A stretch of 64,000 nt of DNA from CAVURS01 sp963834425 (lineage in GTDB: Bacteria > Actinomycetota > Actinomycetes > Actinomycetales > CAVURS01): positions 62,001-126,000 of the forward strand of contig CAWIBR010000004.1 of the NCBI GenBank assembly GCA_963834425.1, read 5' to 3'. Position numbers and translations under genes: made by a program. This document shows positions 41,128 to 51,934 of this stretch, in pieces. The stretch's first letter is position 1, and each line of letters begins with the position of its first letter. The notes under the pieces were generated by a model. It saw nothing but the letters and a program-made list of their open reading frames with translations. It did not search any database and had not been told where the DNA came from.

Positions 41128-42873
41128 ATGGACGCGGCGCAGATCGGCGATGACGTGCGGACCGCCGGACCCGATCTGGCAGCCGATGAAGACCGGTCGG
41201 CACCCGCTCGCCCGCTCGCGGAGGACAGCATTCCCGATCTCCCTGATCTCCCCGACATCCCTGACATTGCGGATCTCCCCGATGCCGCGGATGAGCCGCA
41301 GACCCTGCTCGAACGCGCCCACCACGTCGCCGACCAGGTCAGGGCCGAGGCGGAGGCCGAAGCCAAGGCCATGCGACTGCAGGCGGCCCGGGCCCTGGAT
41401 GAGGCCCGGCGGCGTAACGCGCTCGCCGAGAGCCTGCTGGGCGACGCCCAGGAGGAGGCCAAGGCGCTCATCGCGGATGCGGCCGAGCAAGCTCATCTGG
41501 TCTCCGAGGCGACCAACCGGTCGGCCCAGGACCTCAGCACCCGGGTTGAGCAGGATGCCCAGCAGATCCGCGAGCTCGCGCAGCAGGACGCCGACCGCAC
41601 CCGAGAGTCCGCGCAGACCGAGTACGCCGCGATGCGCGTGCGAGCCGACAAGATCCTCACCGAGGCGACCGAGCGGGCCGAGCAGCGGGTCGCCAACGCT
41701 GAGCAGGAGGCCGACGCGCAGCTGCTGGTCGCGCGTGAGCAGGCCCGCCAGATCGTGCGGGACGCCGCGCAGCAGGCCGAGCAGCTCACGTCACAGGCCG
41801 AGGCCGACGCCGAGGCCACTGTCGCCGAGGCTCAGGCCCATCTGCGAGAGGCACAGGCGGCGGCGGATGACGAGCGCTCGCGTGCAGCCGGGCACGCGGA
41901 AGACGTTGTGGCGCAGGCGCGTTCGGATGCCGAGCGCGAGATGGCGACGGCGGCGGAACACGTGCGTTGGACCACCCAGACGATGGACTCCCTCCTCGCC
42001 GCCGCCGAGAGCGAGGCTGCTCGGACCCGAGCCGACAGCCACGCCGAGGCGACCCGCGTGCTGCGCGAGCGGCGCACCCGGATCCAGACCCTGACCAGCG
42101 TGAGCGCCCAGAAGGCCCGCACCCGGTTGGCCGACGCGCAGAAGGCCGCGGCCGCCGCCCGGGCGGAGGCCGCCCAGGAGCTCGAGCAAGCCCGGATCGA
42201 CGCTCAAGCCCACCGGGACGAGGCGACCCAGTCGATGGCGACGGCGGCCGAGCTGGCGGAAGAGGAGCGGACGGCGAAGCTGGCCCGAGCCCAGCGCCGC
42301 CTCGACGAGTCCGAGGCCGGCGCCAAGGCCCTCCGGCAGCGCGTGGCCGACGAGGTGGCCACCGCCCAGAGCCAGGCCCTCGAGCTGCGGCGTACGTCGC
42401 GGGACGAGGCGACCCGGCTGGTCGCCGATGCCCGAGCCGAGGCCGACCACCTTCGCAACCAGGCTCGAGCCATGCTGGAATCGGCGCGCCGCGAGGTCGC
42501 CTCCCTGATCGAACGCCGCAAGAGCATCACCTCTGAGCTCGGCCACCTCTCCGGTGTCATCGACGCCCTCGCGGTTGGCGAGCGCGGTGGCCGCCGGCCC
42601 GACCAGAGCGGTGAGCCGGTGGGCGACGAGACGGCGGATGGGGCCACCAGCGAGGCGACTGAGGACGATGCCGCCCAGCCCAGCGCAGAAGATGCTGGCG
42701 AAGCATTCAAGGCCGAGCCCGAGGGTGCCGACGGTGAGAGCGACGTCGCCCAAATGGAGCAACCGGAGAGCGACCCCCAGCCCGAGCACCACCAGGAACA
42801 CCACGACGACAGCGAACAGCTGACCGAAGACGAGCAGCCCGCCGAGGTTGCCGAGATGACGAGGAACTCATGA
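41128..42873 (+). CDS. Long coiled-coil cytoskeletal-type protein
   Basis: 581 aa. An N-terminal 60-residue segment with a repeating DLPD/DIPD pattern (PDLPDLPDIPDIADLPDAAD) is followed by about 400 residues of Ala/Glu/Gln/Arg-rich coiled coil (about 60-475). SLIERRKSITSELGHLSGVIDAL closes the coil, and an acidic His/Glu-rich disordered tail ends the protein. The composition and size resemble Scy/FilP-like intermediate-filament proteins of Streptomyces, but I cannot assign orthology. ATGA overlap with the next gene, which has a DivIVA-type N-terminus. Confidence 0.8.
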   Translation: MDAAQIGDDVRTAGPDLAADEDRSAPARPLAEDSIPDLPDLPDIPDIADLPDAADEPQTLLERAHHVADQVRAEAEAEAKAMRLQAARALDEARRRNALAESLLGDAQEEAKALIADAAEQAHLVSEATNRSAQDLSTRVEQDAQQIRELAQQDADRTRESAQTEYAAMRVRADKILTEATERAEQRVANAEQEADAQLLVAREQARQIVRDAAQQAEQLTSQAEADAEATVAEAQAHLREAQAAADDERSRAAGHAEDVVAQARSDAEREMATAAEHVRWTTQTMDSLLAAAESEAARTRADSHAEATRVLRERRTRIQTLTSVSAQKARTRLADAQKAAAAARAEAAQELEQARIDAQAHRDEATQSMATAAELAEEERTAKLARAQRRLDESEAGAKALRQRVADEVATAQSQALELRRTSRDEATRLVADARAEADHLRNQARAMLESARREVASLIERRKSITSELGHLSGVIDALAVGERGGRRPDQSGEPVGDETADGATSEATEDDAAQPSAEDAGEAFKAEPEGADGESDVAQMEQPESDPQPEHHQEHHDDSEQLTEDEQPAEVAEMTRNS

Positions 42874-44012
42874 GCGAAGGCACGTCGTTCCGGACCGTCC
42901 TGCGCGGCTACGAGCCCACCGAGGTGGACCGGGCCGTCGCGGACCTCTCGACCACGCTGGAGGCGCACAAGAACCGCGCCGCCGACCTCGAGGGGCAGAT
43001 GGCGCAGCTCCGGGCCGACGCCGAGCGCGCCCAGCAGGCCGCCCAGGAAGCCGAGACCAAGCTGCGCGAGGCCGACGAGGCGCACGCCCAGCAGGCCGCC
43101 GAGTGGGCCGACCGTGAGCAGAACGCTGCGTCGGCCGACGCCGGCGAGCCGGCCGAGGCGTCGTACGAGCACCTGGGCGCCCGGGTCGGGCAGATGCTCG
43201 GGCTGGCCCGCGACGAGGCCGCCGACATCCGGCTGCGCGCCGCGACCGACGCCAAGACCTACCGCGAAGAGGTCGAGACCAGCGCCGCCGCGCAGCGCCA
43301 GGACGCCGAGACCTACGCCGCGGACGTCCGCAGCGGCGTCGAGGCCGAGGCCGCCCGCATGCTCGAGGAGGCCCGCCGCCAGTCGGACGAGATCCTCGAC
43401 ACCGCTGACCGCGACGCGACCGCACGTCGTGAGGAGGCCGAGGCCTATTACGAGCACCAGCGCGCCGCCGCCGCCCAGGCCGCACTCGACTTCGAGCAGA
43501 CCCTGGCCGAGCGCCGCGAGCGGGCCGAGCGCGACTTCACGACGCAGACCGCTGCCGCCCAGGCCCAGCTCAGCCAGCTGCAGGACTCGCTCGCTTCGCA
43601 GCGGCGCGACGCCGAGCGCGAGCGCGCCTCCGCCCAGGCCGAGTCCAAGCGGATCGTGGACGAGGCCCAGCAGCAGTCCGAGCACCTGATCAGCGAGGCT
43701 CAGGCCCGCGTGGCCCGGATCCGCTCGGAGTCCGAGCGCGAGCTGGCCGCCGCCAGTGCCCGGCGCGACAGCATCAACGCGCAGCTGGCCAACGTGCGGC
43801 AGATGCTGGCGACCCTGACCGGATCCTCAGGCGCCGCAGTCGGTTTCGACGACCCGGTCGCGGCTCCGGCCCAGCCGGCCGCTGAGGATGCCCCGGCCCA
43901 GGACGAGCCGGTCCAGGCCGCCGAGTCCCCGTCTGAGCCGGAGTCGGAGTCAGCGACGGACGAGGCGAACGACAACGAGGACGCGCAGGACAAGGAGCAC
44001 GTCCACAGCTGA
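42870..44012 (+). CDS. DivIVA/FilP-like coiled-coil protein
   Basis: 380 aa. N-terminal FRTVLRGYEPTEVDRAVADL (about 7-26) is the DivIVA-type membrane-binding start (F-x-RGY-x2-x-EVD), followed by coiled coil to about 310 and an acidic, low-complexity tail ending HVHS. Likely a polar or septal scaffold for cell-wall growth acting with the co-transcribed coiled-coil protein. Smaller than the principal DivIVA (Wag31) type and not next to ftsZ, so it is probably a secondary scaffold. ATG 42870. Confidence 0.85.
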   Translation: MSEGTSFRTVLRGYEPTEVDRAVADLSTTLEAHKNRAADLEGQMAQLRADAERAQQAAQEAETKLREADEAHAQQAAEWADREQNAASADAGEPAEASYEHLGARVGQMLGLARDEAADIRLRAATDAKTYREEVETSAAAQRQDAETYAADVRSGVEAEAARMLEEARRQSDEILDTADRDATARREEAEAYYEHQRAAAAQAALDFEQTLAERRERAERDFTTQTAAAQAQLSQLQDSLASQRRDAERERASAQAESKRIVDEAQQQSEHLISEAQARVARIRSESERELAAASARRDSINAQLANVRQMLATLTGSSGAAVGFDDPVAAPAQPAAEDAPAQDEPVQAAESPSEPESESATDEANDNEDAQDKEHVHS

Positions 44013-44165
44013 CCGCCCGGCGGCTCTCGGGGCGCAGGTCGAGACAGTCCGTCGGACCTGACAGCAGGGCACGCCGCGCGAACGACGACGGCCACGCGGC
44101 ACGGCGCCAACGCATCACGACCAACTGTCTTGGTCGGCCAGGCCGGGCTGTGCCGTCTGTTCGTC

Positions 44166-44669
44166 CTAGAGGACGCGGAGCATGCGGGTGTTGCCCAAGG
44201 TGTTGGGCTTGACCCGGTCGAGGTCCAGGAACTCAGCCACGCCCTCGTCGTACGACCGCAACAGTTGGGCGTAGACGTCCGGCTCGACGGGAGTGCCCTC
44301 GATCACCGAAAAGCCGTGTCCGGCAAAGAAGCTCACCTCGAAGGTCAGGCAGAAGACGCGTTTGACGCCGAGGTCGCGGGCGCGGTCCAGCAGCGCCTCC
44401 AGCAGGACGTGACCGACGCCCTGGCGCCGGTACGCCGGATCAGTGGCCAGCGTCCGGACCTCGGCCAGGTCCTCCCACAGGACGTGCAGGGCACCGAAAC
44501 CAACCAGCGCAGAAGTGGATTCGGCCTCGGCGACGAGGAACTGCTGGATCGCCTCGTAGTAGGTCACCGCGTCCTTGTCCAGCAGCACCCGCTCTCGGGA
44601 CAACGGCTCGACGAGGGCGCGGATGGCCCGGACGTCGCCGACCGTGGCCGGACGGACGCTGATCTGCAC
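44166..44669 (-). CDS. ArgA-type amino-acid N-acetyltransferase (GNAT)
   Basis: 167 aa. Stand-alone GNAT like Rv2747 of Mycobacterium tuberculosis, which acetylates glutamate or glutamine. Acetyl-CoA motif AEVRTLATDPAYRRQGVGHVLLEALLDRA, then RVFCLTFEVSFFAGHGF. Start GTG 44669. Probably supplies N-acetylglutamate for arginine synthesis. No arg genes adjacent; stands between the coiled-coil pair and the DUF5666 gene. Confidence 0.9.
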   Translation of the reverse strand: MQISVRPATVGDVRAIRALVEPLSRERVLLDKDAVTYYEAIQQFLVAEAESTSALVGFGALHVLWEDLAEVRTLATDPAYRRQGVGHVLLEALLDRARDLGVKRVFCLTFEVSFFAGHGFSVIEGTPVEPDVYAQLLRSYDEGVAEFLDLDRVKPNTLGNTRMLRVL

Positions 44670-44691
44670 CCGCCCATCATCGCGGAACGGG

Positions 44692-45461
44692 TCAGCTGGT
44701 CGGAGCCGACCCGCCAGGAGCCGCGATCGCGCTGCCGCTGGTCACGCTGCGAGCGGCTACGGTGCCGTTGTTGTTGGGCCCGAGGACCAACACCCGCGCA
44801 CCGGCCTTGAGGTCGCTCGGCGCTCCGGTGTTCGTGAGCCGGATCGCGGTCGAGGACGACAAGGTCACCTTCACCGTCGATCCGGCCGCCGTGCGCACCG
44901 TCATGGTGTCGCCGTCGACGCTGACGATGGTCCCGGCGGTCGCGGCGCCGAAGCCGCCGGCGAACGCGCCGGGTCCCTGCTGGTTCTGCTGCTGGCCCGT
45001 CCCGCTCTCCTGGCCCGGCTGGCCCTGTTGGTTGCGCCGACCCGGCTGGCCGGGCTGGCCCTGCTGGCCGCGGCTGGGCCTGCTGCCCGTCCGGGCCGCG
45101 CTGACCCGGCCCGAAGCCGCCGTGCCGTCCGAACGGCACCTGCTTCGAGTCGCTCTGGCCGGCGTGCACCACGAGGGCACCCGCACCAAAACCCACCAAC
45201 AACAGAAGGAGGGCGAACCCTCCGACCGCCAACGGGGCCAGGCCGCCCAGCCAGCCGTGGAAGCGCTCGGTCCGCGACCGAGTGGGCCCACTCGGGGCTG
45301 CCGCGGCAACCGGTGCCCACACCGCCGACTCCGGGGCCGGGGTGACTGCGACCGGCTCAGTCTGGGCCGGCTCAGTCTGGGCCGGCTCATCGGGGGGCTG
45401 CGACCGGCTCGGTCTGGGCCGGCTGCTCGTCGCCGGACGACGGTGTCTCGGGCGTACTCAT
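44692..45461 (-). CDS. DUF5666-type single-pass membrane protein, frameshifted twice
   Basis: About 255 aa when repaired. ATG 45461 with AAGGAG 6 nt upstream opens MSTPETPSSGDEQPAQTEPV. A run of six C near 45390 should be five, after which PAQTEPAQTEPVAVTPAPES continues to a membrane helix (PLAVGGFALLLLLVGFGAGALVV). A second shift near 45075-45100 leads to a Gln/Gly/Pro-rich linker (QGQPGQ repeats) and a C-terminal beta domain TAGTIVSVDGDTMTVRTAAG...VLVLGPNN of DUF5666 type. Divergent from the efflux operon and probably functionally linked to it. Confidence 0.75.
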
Positions 45462-45772
45462 CTCGGGCTCCTTCTCGCACCCGCCTCGCGCGGGGACTTC
45501 CTAGGGATATTCACAGCGGCTGCAGCAGAACTGTTCAGGACCTGTCGATGGGCTATGAGCCCGCTCTGGCCAGGATGACGGGCCGACCCCTGGTCGCGGG
45601 GGCGTTCGGCTCGGCTCACAGCCGGCTCCTAGGAAGAGCCCACCCACTATCCAGGCCACCCGAACATCATCAGTTCTCGGCGCTCCAGCGCTCCATGGCT
45701 TTCCACGGCGCTCGATGGCGCTCGATGGCGCTCGATGGCGCTCCCATGGGTGGACCGACCGAGAGGTGAACG
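45462..45772. repeat. 311 bp divergent promoter region with 10 bp phased repeats
   Basis: No gene. CTCGATGGCG is repeated three times exactly at 45711-45740, with degenerate copies before (45681-45700, CGCTCCAGCG and CTCCATGGCT) and after (45741-45750), giving a helical-turn spacing. GATATT/AATATC at 45508-45513 with flanking TAGGGA is the most AT-rich point and could hold the promoter of the minus-strand gene. GAGAGGTGA before ATG 45773 is the ribosome site of the first efflux gene. Confidence 0.6.
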
Positions 45773-47077
45773 ATGGCGGGGCGGTTGCGAATGCCGCGGG
45801 TCCGGGGTCGGCGCCAGTGGGCGGTCCTGGTCGCGCTCGTGGTCCTGATCTGTGCCGGCGGCGGCGTCGCGTGGGCGGCAACCAGGGGCAAGTCGACGTC
45901 CACGCACGACCACGACGACCGCCACCGTGTCCTCCTCCACCGTCAGCCAGAGCGTCACGACAACCGGGACGATCGAACCGGCCCACGAGGCCGACCTGTC
46001 CTTCGCGGTCAGCGGCACGGTCACCTCGGTCCCCGTGTCGGTGGGCCAGAAGGTGACCAAGGGTCAGGTCCTGGCTCGCGTCGGCACCACCGACCTGAAA
46101 TCAGCAGTGACCCTGGCCGAAGCCAACCTCACGGCGGCCGAGGACTCGCTCAGCTCGGCGGAGTCGGGCTCATCGTCGGCTCAGGTCGCGTCGGCGCAGG
46201 CCCAGGTCGCCGAGGCCAAGAGCAACCTGAGCGCCGCGAAGACCGACCTGGCCGACGGAGCGCTGCGCTCGACGATCACCGGCACCGTTGCCTCGGTCGG
46301 CGTCAACGTCGGCGACTCGGTCGGATCCGGCAGCTCCTCTGGCTCCGGGTCATCGGGCGGGAGCGGCTCCGGCGGCTCCAGCAACGGCGCGAACTCCTCC
46401 AACAGCTCGGGCAGTAGCGGCAGCTCCAGCAGCTCCGATGACATCGTCGTCATCTCCACCTCGTCCTGGGTCGTCGATGCGACCGTCGGCAGCGCCGACC
46501 TGGCCTCCATCAAGAAGGGCCTGCAGGCCCAGATCACTCCAACCGGCGCCACGGCAAGGGTTTTCGGGACGGTCGACTCCGTGGGCATCGTCGCGTCGAG
46601 CGACTCGAGCTCGTCCAGCGCCACCTTCCCGGTGGTCGTAGCCGTCACCGGCAGCCCGAGCGGGATGTACGCCGGGGCCTCGGCCAACGTCACCATCATC
46701 GTCAAGCAGGTCACCGGCGTCCTGACCGTGCCGACCGCCGCCCTGCACTCCACCGGCGGCAAGACGTTCGTCTACGTCATGAACGGGAGCAAGCAGGTCC
46801 AGACCTTCGTGACCGTCGGTACGACGTACGGACCGAGCACCCAGGTCACCGCGGGGCTGAAGTCCGGCGACAAGGTCGCGGTCACCCGCACGACCAGCAC
46901 GGGGGCCAGGAACGGCACCGGCACGCGCACCGGCGGAGGGTTCGGTGGCGGCGGTTTTGGTGGTGGAGCTGGTGGCGGTGGGTTCGGCGGAGGGGCCGGT
47001 GGCGGTGGCTTCGGTGGAGGGACCGGAGGCACCGGCACCGGCCGGGCCGGCGGCGGCACCGGTGGCGGAGGCAACGG

Positions 47078-47081
<4 letters not shown>
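45773..47081 (+). CDS. MacA/HlyD-type membrane fusion protein, frameshifted near 45905
   Basis: About 435 aa when repaired. The first 40 residues (MAGRLRMPRVRGRRQWAVLV, then an export helix ending AWAATRG) are in one frame, and the rest from TTTTTATVSSSTVSQSVTTT onward in another, with the shift near 45895-45925. Lipoyl-like halves GTVTSVPVSVGQKVTKGQVLARV and GTVASVGVNVGDSV flank a short hairpin; a Ser/Gly-rich insert of about 45 residues lies after the second half; beta-barrel and membrane-proximal domains follow; tail is Gly/Phe-rich (GGGFGGG repeats). GTGA overlap with the ATPase gene. Confidence 0.85.
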
Positions 47082-47844
<763 letters not shown>

Positions 47845-47848
<4 letters not shown>

Positions 47849-49077
47849 ACTGGAGCGAGACTGCGCGCACCGCGCTGGACGCGATCCGGGCCCGGCGGAT
47901 GCGTTCTGCGTTGACCATGCTGGGCATCCTGATCGGGATCGCCGCGGTGATGCTGACCGTCGGGCTGGGCCAGGGCGCCTCGGCTCAGGTGAAGGCGCAG
48001 ATCAGCTCGCTCGGCAGCAACCTGCTGATCGTCTCCCCGGGCTCGTCGACGACGACCGGAGGCATCCGAGGCGGCCGGGGCTCAGCTTCCACGCTGACGA
48101 CCCGTGATGCCGTGGCGTTGTCCGACCACACCACGGCGCCGGATATCGCTGCGGTGGCGCCGGTTTCGACGACCGAGGCGTCCCTGGTCAACGGCAGCAC
48201 CAACTGGACGACCAGCGTCGTCGGCACCACGCCGTCGTGGCTCGGCGTACGCGCCCGCACGGTGGCGGAGGGGCGGTTCTTCACCCAGGCCGAGCTCGAC
48301 AGCGGCTCGCCGGTGGTGGTGCTCGGCTCGACCACCGCCTCGGAACTCTTCACCTTCGGCAGTCCGATCGGTCAGTCGGTGACCATCAACGGGTCGACGT
48401 TCACGGTGATCGGCGTGCTGAACACCGTTGGGGCGTCGACGACTTCGGACGAGGACGACCAGGCAGTGATGCCGCAGACAGCGTTCATCAGCCGCGTCTC
48501 CACGAGCTCTACGCCCAACTCTCTGTCCACGATCTACCTCGAGGCGAGTTCGCAGGGCACGTTGTCCGCGGCGTACCAAGAGGCCAACGCGACGCTCTCG
48601 GCGACCCACGGGATCACGGCGACATCGACCGCCGACTTCACCATCAACAGCCAGCAGTCGTTGCTGGCGACGGTGTCCTCGACGAGCAAGACGTTGACGG
48701 TGCTGCTGGGTGGGATCGCCGCGGTCTCGTTGCTGGTCGGCGGGATCGGCGTCATGAACATCATGTTGGTCTCGGTGACCGAGCGGATCCGGGAGATCGG
48801 CCTGCGCAAGGCGCTGGGTGCGACGCCGCGGGTGATCCGGCGCCAGTTCCTCGTCGAGGCGAGCATGCTCGGCTTTGCCGGCGGGCTGGCCGGTCTGGCC
48901 ATCGGAGCCATCGGCTCCCGCGCCCTGGAGCACTTCATCAGCCAGCCGGTCACCATCTCCGGCACCGCCGCGCTGGGCGCACTCGTCGTAGCGCTGGTCA
49001 TCGGCATCGCGGCCGGCGTCTACCCGGCTGGGCGAGCCGCCCGGCTGGCCCCCATCGAAGCCCTGCGATCCGAATGA
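47845..49077 (+). CDS. MacB-type ABC transporter permease (FtsX fold)
   Basis: 410 aa. One N-terminal helix (RSALTMLGILIGIAAVMLTVGLG), a large extracytoplasmic MacB_PCD domain (about 45-260), and three C-terminal helices with VSLLVGGIGVMNIMLVSVTERIREIGLRKALGA, the FtsX signature. Mechanotransmission-type exporter together with the ATPase and the fusion proteins; in a monoderm it likely exports peptides, lipids or drugs. Start GTG 47845. Confidence 0.94.
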
Positions 49078-49126
49078 GCGCACGTCCGTCCACCCATCTA
49101 TCGATCTCGAATATCTGGAGCAGTCC

Positions 49127-50086
49127 ATGAACGCCGCCCGATCCCTGCGCCCGTACGCCGTTGCCGTGCCGGTCGTCCTCGCCACGCTCCTCCTCGGTGC
49201 CTGCGGCGGGTCGAGCGGCGGCAGTTCGGCCGGCGGCAGCGCACCGACGGGAGCGCCCACGGCTCGGGGCGCGTCGGGCCAGGGCGGCAACCGACAGCCG
49301 GGGGTCTTCGGTCTCGTGGCCCAAATCAGCGGCAAGACCCTGCAGGTGCAGTCGACCGACACCCAGACGGCCGTCACCTACACGGCATCGACCCGGTTCA
49401 CCGCGACCGAGGCGACGACCAAGAGCGACGTCAAGGTCGGCAGCTGTGTCGTCGTCCGGACCGCCGGCGCCGGCGGAGCCGGCGGGACAGGCACGCCGGG
49501 CGCCACGCCTACCGCGCGGCCGACCCAGAGCACCCAGGTCGACGCCGGTACGGTGACGATCACCGCGCCGGTCAACGGGCAGTGTGGGATCGCCGGTGCA
49601 TTCGGCGGCGGCGGTGGGTTCGGTGGCGGCGGGGTGCGCGCGTCGGGCTCCAACGGGGGCGGCACGTTCAACGGTGGCGGTCAGGGCGGCGGGAGCGGGC
49701 AGCCCGGCGGCCAGCCCAGCGGTGCCCCCACCGGGGGACGTGGCGGCTTCGGCGGCGGCTTCGGCGCGATGACGTTCGGCAAGGTCACAGCGGTGTCCGG
49801 CTCGGGCTTCACGGTCGCAGCTGACACGTTCACCGGCCGGCCGGCCGGTGGTGGCTCCGCACCCGCGACGCCGAGCGGCACACCGACCTTCACCACCCAT
49901 CCGGTGACTGTCACGACCTCCTCGGCCACGACCTACACGACGACCAAGGCGGCCACGTCCAGCTCCGTCGCCGTTGGCAAGTGCGTCTCGGCCCGGGGCG
50001 CGACCGACAACACCGGCGCGGTGACGGCGACGTCGATCGCGGTGACGCCAGCCGTCAACGGTGCCTGCTCGCTGAGAGGGGCATGA
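49127..50086 (+). CDS. Lipoprotein with two DUF5666-like Cys-paired repeats
   Basis: 319 aa. Signal peptide with lipobox LLLGAC (lipid Cys26). Two similar beta-rich units follow, FGLVAQISGKTLQVQS...VGSCVVV...VNGQC (about 61-153) and FGKVTAVSGSGFTVAA...VGKCVSA...VNGAC (about 217-314). Each ends in VNGxC and carries one other Cys (Cys107/153 and Cys286/314), suggesting one disulfide per unit. A Gly-rich linker joins them. GGAG lies before ATG 49127. Encoded between permease and second fusion protein, so it is probably an extracytoplasmic accessory of the exporter. Confidence 0.8.
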   Translation: MNAARSLRPYAVAVPVVLATLLLGACGGSSGGSSAGGSAPTGAPTARGASGQGGNRQPGVFGLVAQISGKTLQVQSTDTQTAVTYTASTRFTATEATTKSDVKVGSCVVVRTAGAGGAGGTGTPGATPTARPTQSTQVDAGTVTITAPVNGQCGIAGAFGGGGGFGGGGVRASGSNGGGTFNGGGQGGGSGQPGGQPSGAPTGGRGGFGGGFGAMTFGKVTAVSGSGFTVAADTFTGRPAGGGSAPATPSGTPTFTTHPVTVTTSSATTYTTTKAATSSSVAVGKCVSARGATDNTGAVTATSIAVTPAVNGACSLRGA

Positions 50087-51913
50087 TGGCGAAAAAGACT
50101 GCCCGCAAACGGGTTTGGCTGCGCCGCGGGATACCTGCGCTGGTTGTCGTGCTGGTCGTCGGCGGCCTCTTCGGCAGCCGAGCCTTCGCCAGCAGCGGTG
50201 ACTCCCCGTCGTACCGTCTCGGGACGGTGACCACCGGGTCGGTCGAGCAGACCCTGACGCTGAACGGCACGGCCCAGAAGGTCAACCAGGCCACCTCGTC
50301 GTTCAAGACCGCCGGCACCGTCAAGACCGTGCCCGTCGCCGTCGGTGACACGGTCTCGGCCGGGCAGGTCGTGGCCACCCTGGATCCGACGGCGTTGGAG
50401 CGGGCGGTCATCTCGGCCAAGGCCACGCTGGCCCAGGCCGAAGCGACGCTGGACAACGACGAGAACGGTACGTCGAGCTCGGGCTCCAGCGGTCCAACGG
50501 GTCCAACGGCACCACTGGATCGACCGTCGCCGACGACACGTTCACGACCACGTCGTCCGAGGTCTTCGCCGATCGAGACGGCCTACGTGACGTTTACGGC
50601 CCACCCCACGACGCCGACGACGCCCGCCGCCGCGGCCGCAGCCGTTGCGGCGGCGCAGAAGCAGGTCATCGCCGACGAGACGGCGGCCTCGGGTGGCGTC
50701 AAGACGTTGGCCGACGACACCGCCGACCAGGCCAAGAAGTGCGCCGGCTACCTCACGTCGACCAGCACGCCCACGTCCACCTACACGCTGGACGACTGCC
50801 TCACCGCCGTCCAGAAGACGGACAGCGACCAGGCAGCCGCCGCCACGGCCGCTCAGACCGCGTTGACCAACCTGCCCCACGACGAGCAGACACTGGCGAC
50901 GGCCTTGGCCACCCAAGCCAAGATCGCCGCCTCGACCGGCTCCGGCCACTCGACGGGCTCCGGTTCGGGCTCGGGGTCGGGCTCGGGCTCCGGGTCGGCG
51001 TCCGGGGTCGTCGTCCGGGTACAGCGGTTCGTCCGGACACAGCGGTTCGTCCGGGGGCACCGGGGGTCCGGCAGCTCGAGCGGCTCCGGGAGCTCCGGCG
51101 GCTCGGGCAACTCCGACTTCACCGCGCAGCGAGTGGCCTCGGACAAGGTCGCCGTACAGAGTGCGCAGTCCGCGCTGGCGACCGCACAGAACAACCTGGA
51201 CGACGCGACGTTGACCGCGCCCATCGACGGCACTGTCGCCGCGCTGAGCTTCGTGCCGGGCACGTCGAGCAGCTCCGAGAGCATCACCATCGTGGGCGCC
51301 GGGGCGGTCGACGTGACCGTCGACGTGCCGCTCGCATCCCTGCCGAAGGTCAAGGTCGGCCAGGCCGCCATCGTCACAGCTGCCGGCTCCTCGACCCCGA
51401 TGGCGGCCACAGTTCGCTCGATCAGCCTGCTGCCCGCTTCGAGTACGACGACCTCCGTGAGCTACCCGGTCGTCGTCCGGGTTGCGGCTCCGACACCGTC
51501 GCTGGCCAGCGGCTCCACCGCGACGGCGACGATCACCCTGGCCTCGGTGACGCACGTCGTCGTCGTACCGAACTCGGCGCTGACCACGCTGGTGAGCGGC
51601 ACCGGGTTCGTCCAGACGGTCAAGGATGGCAAGGTCACCCGGACGCTGGTCCGCACGGGGGCCGTGGGCGCGACGACCACGCAGGTCCTGTCCGGCCTGA
51701 CCGCCGGCCAGCAGGTCGTGATCGCCGATCTGTCCGAGCCGCTGCCGACCACGACCACGACCGAACCGGTTCGGCGCCCGGACGGGCACCGGCGGGCTCA
51801 CGACCAGCCTGGGCGGCGCGGGCGGCGGGTTCGCCGGGGGCGGCGGGTTCGCCCGGAGGCTGGCGGCGTTCGCCGGAGGCCGGTCGGGCTTCGCGCCCCG
51901 GAGGCTGGCATGA
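50083..51913 (+). CDS. Second HlyD/MacA-type membrane fusion protein, several small frameshifts
   Basis: About 610 aa. Export helix IPALVVVLVVGGLFGSRAFA, lipoyl halves GTVKTVPVAVGDTVSAGQVVATL and APIDGTVAALSFVPG, an unusually long Ala/Gln/Thr-rich helical hairpin between them, then beta-barrel and membrane-proximal domains. Low-complexity segments show out-of-frame blocks: near 50500-50575 (other frame reads SNGTTGSTVADDTFTTTSSE), near 51005-51065 (other frame SSGHSGSSGGTGGS) and after 51765 (other frame TGGLTTSLGGAGGGFAGGGG, stop 51911-51913). ATGATG start overlaps the lipoprotein stop. A second adaptor for one exporter is unusual. Confidence 0.8.
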
Positions 51914-51934
51914 GCACCAGGGGTACGACGCGGG

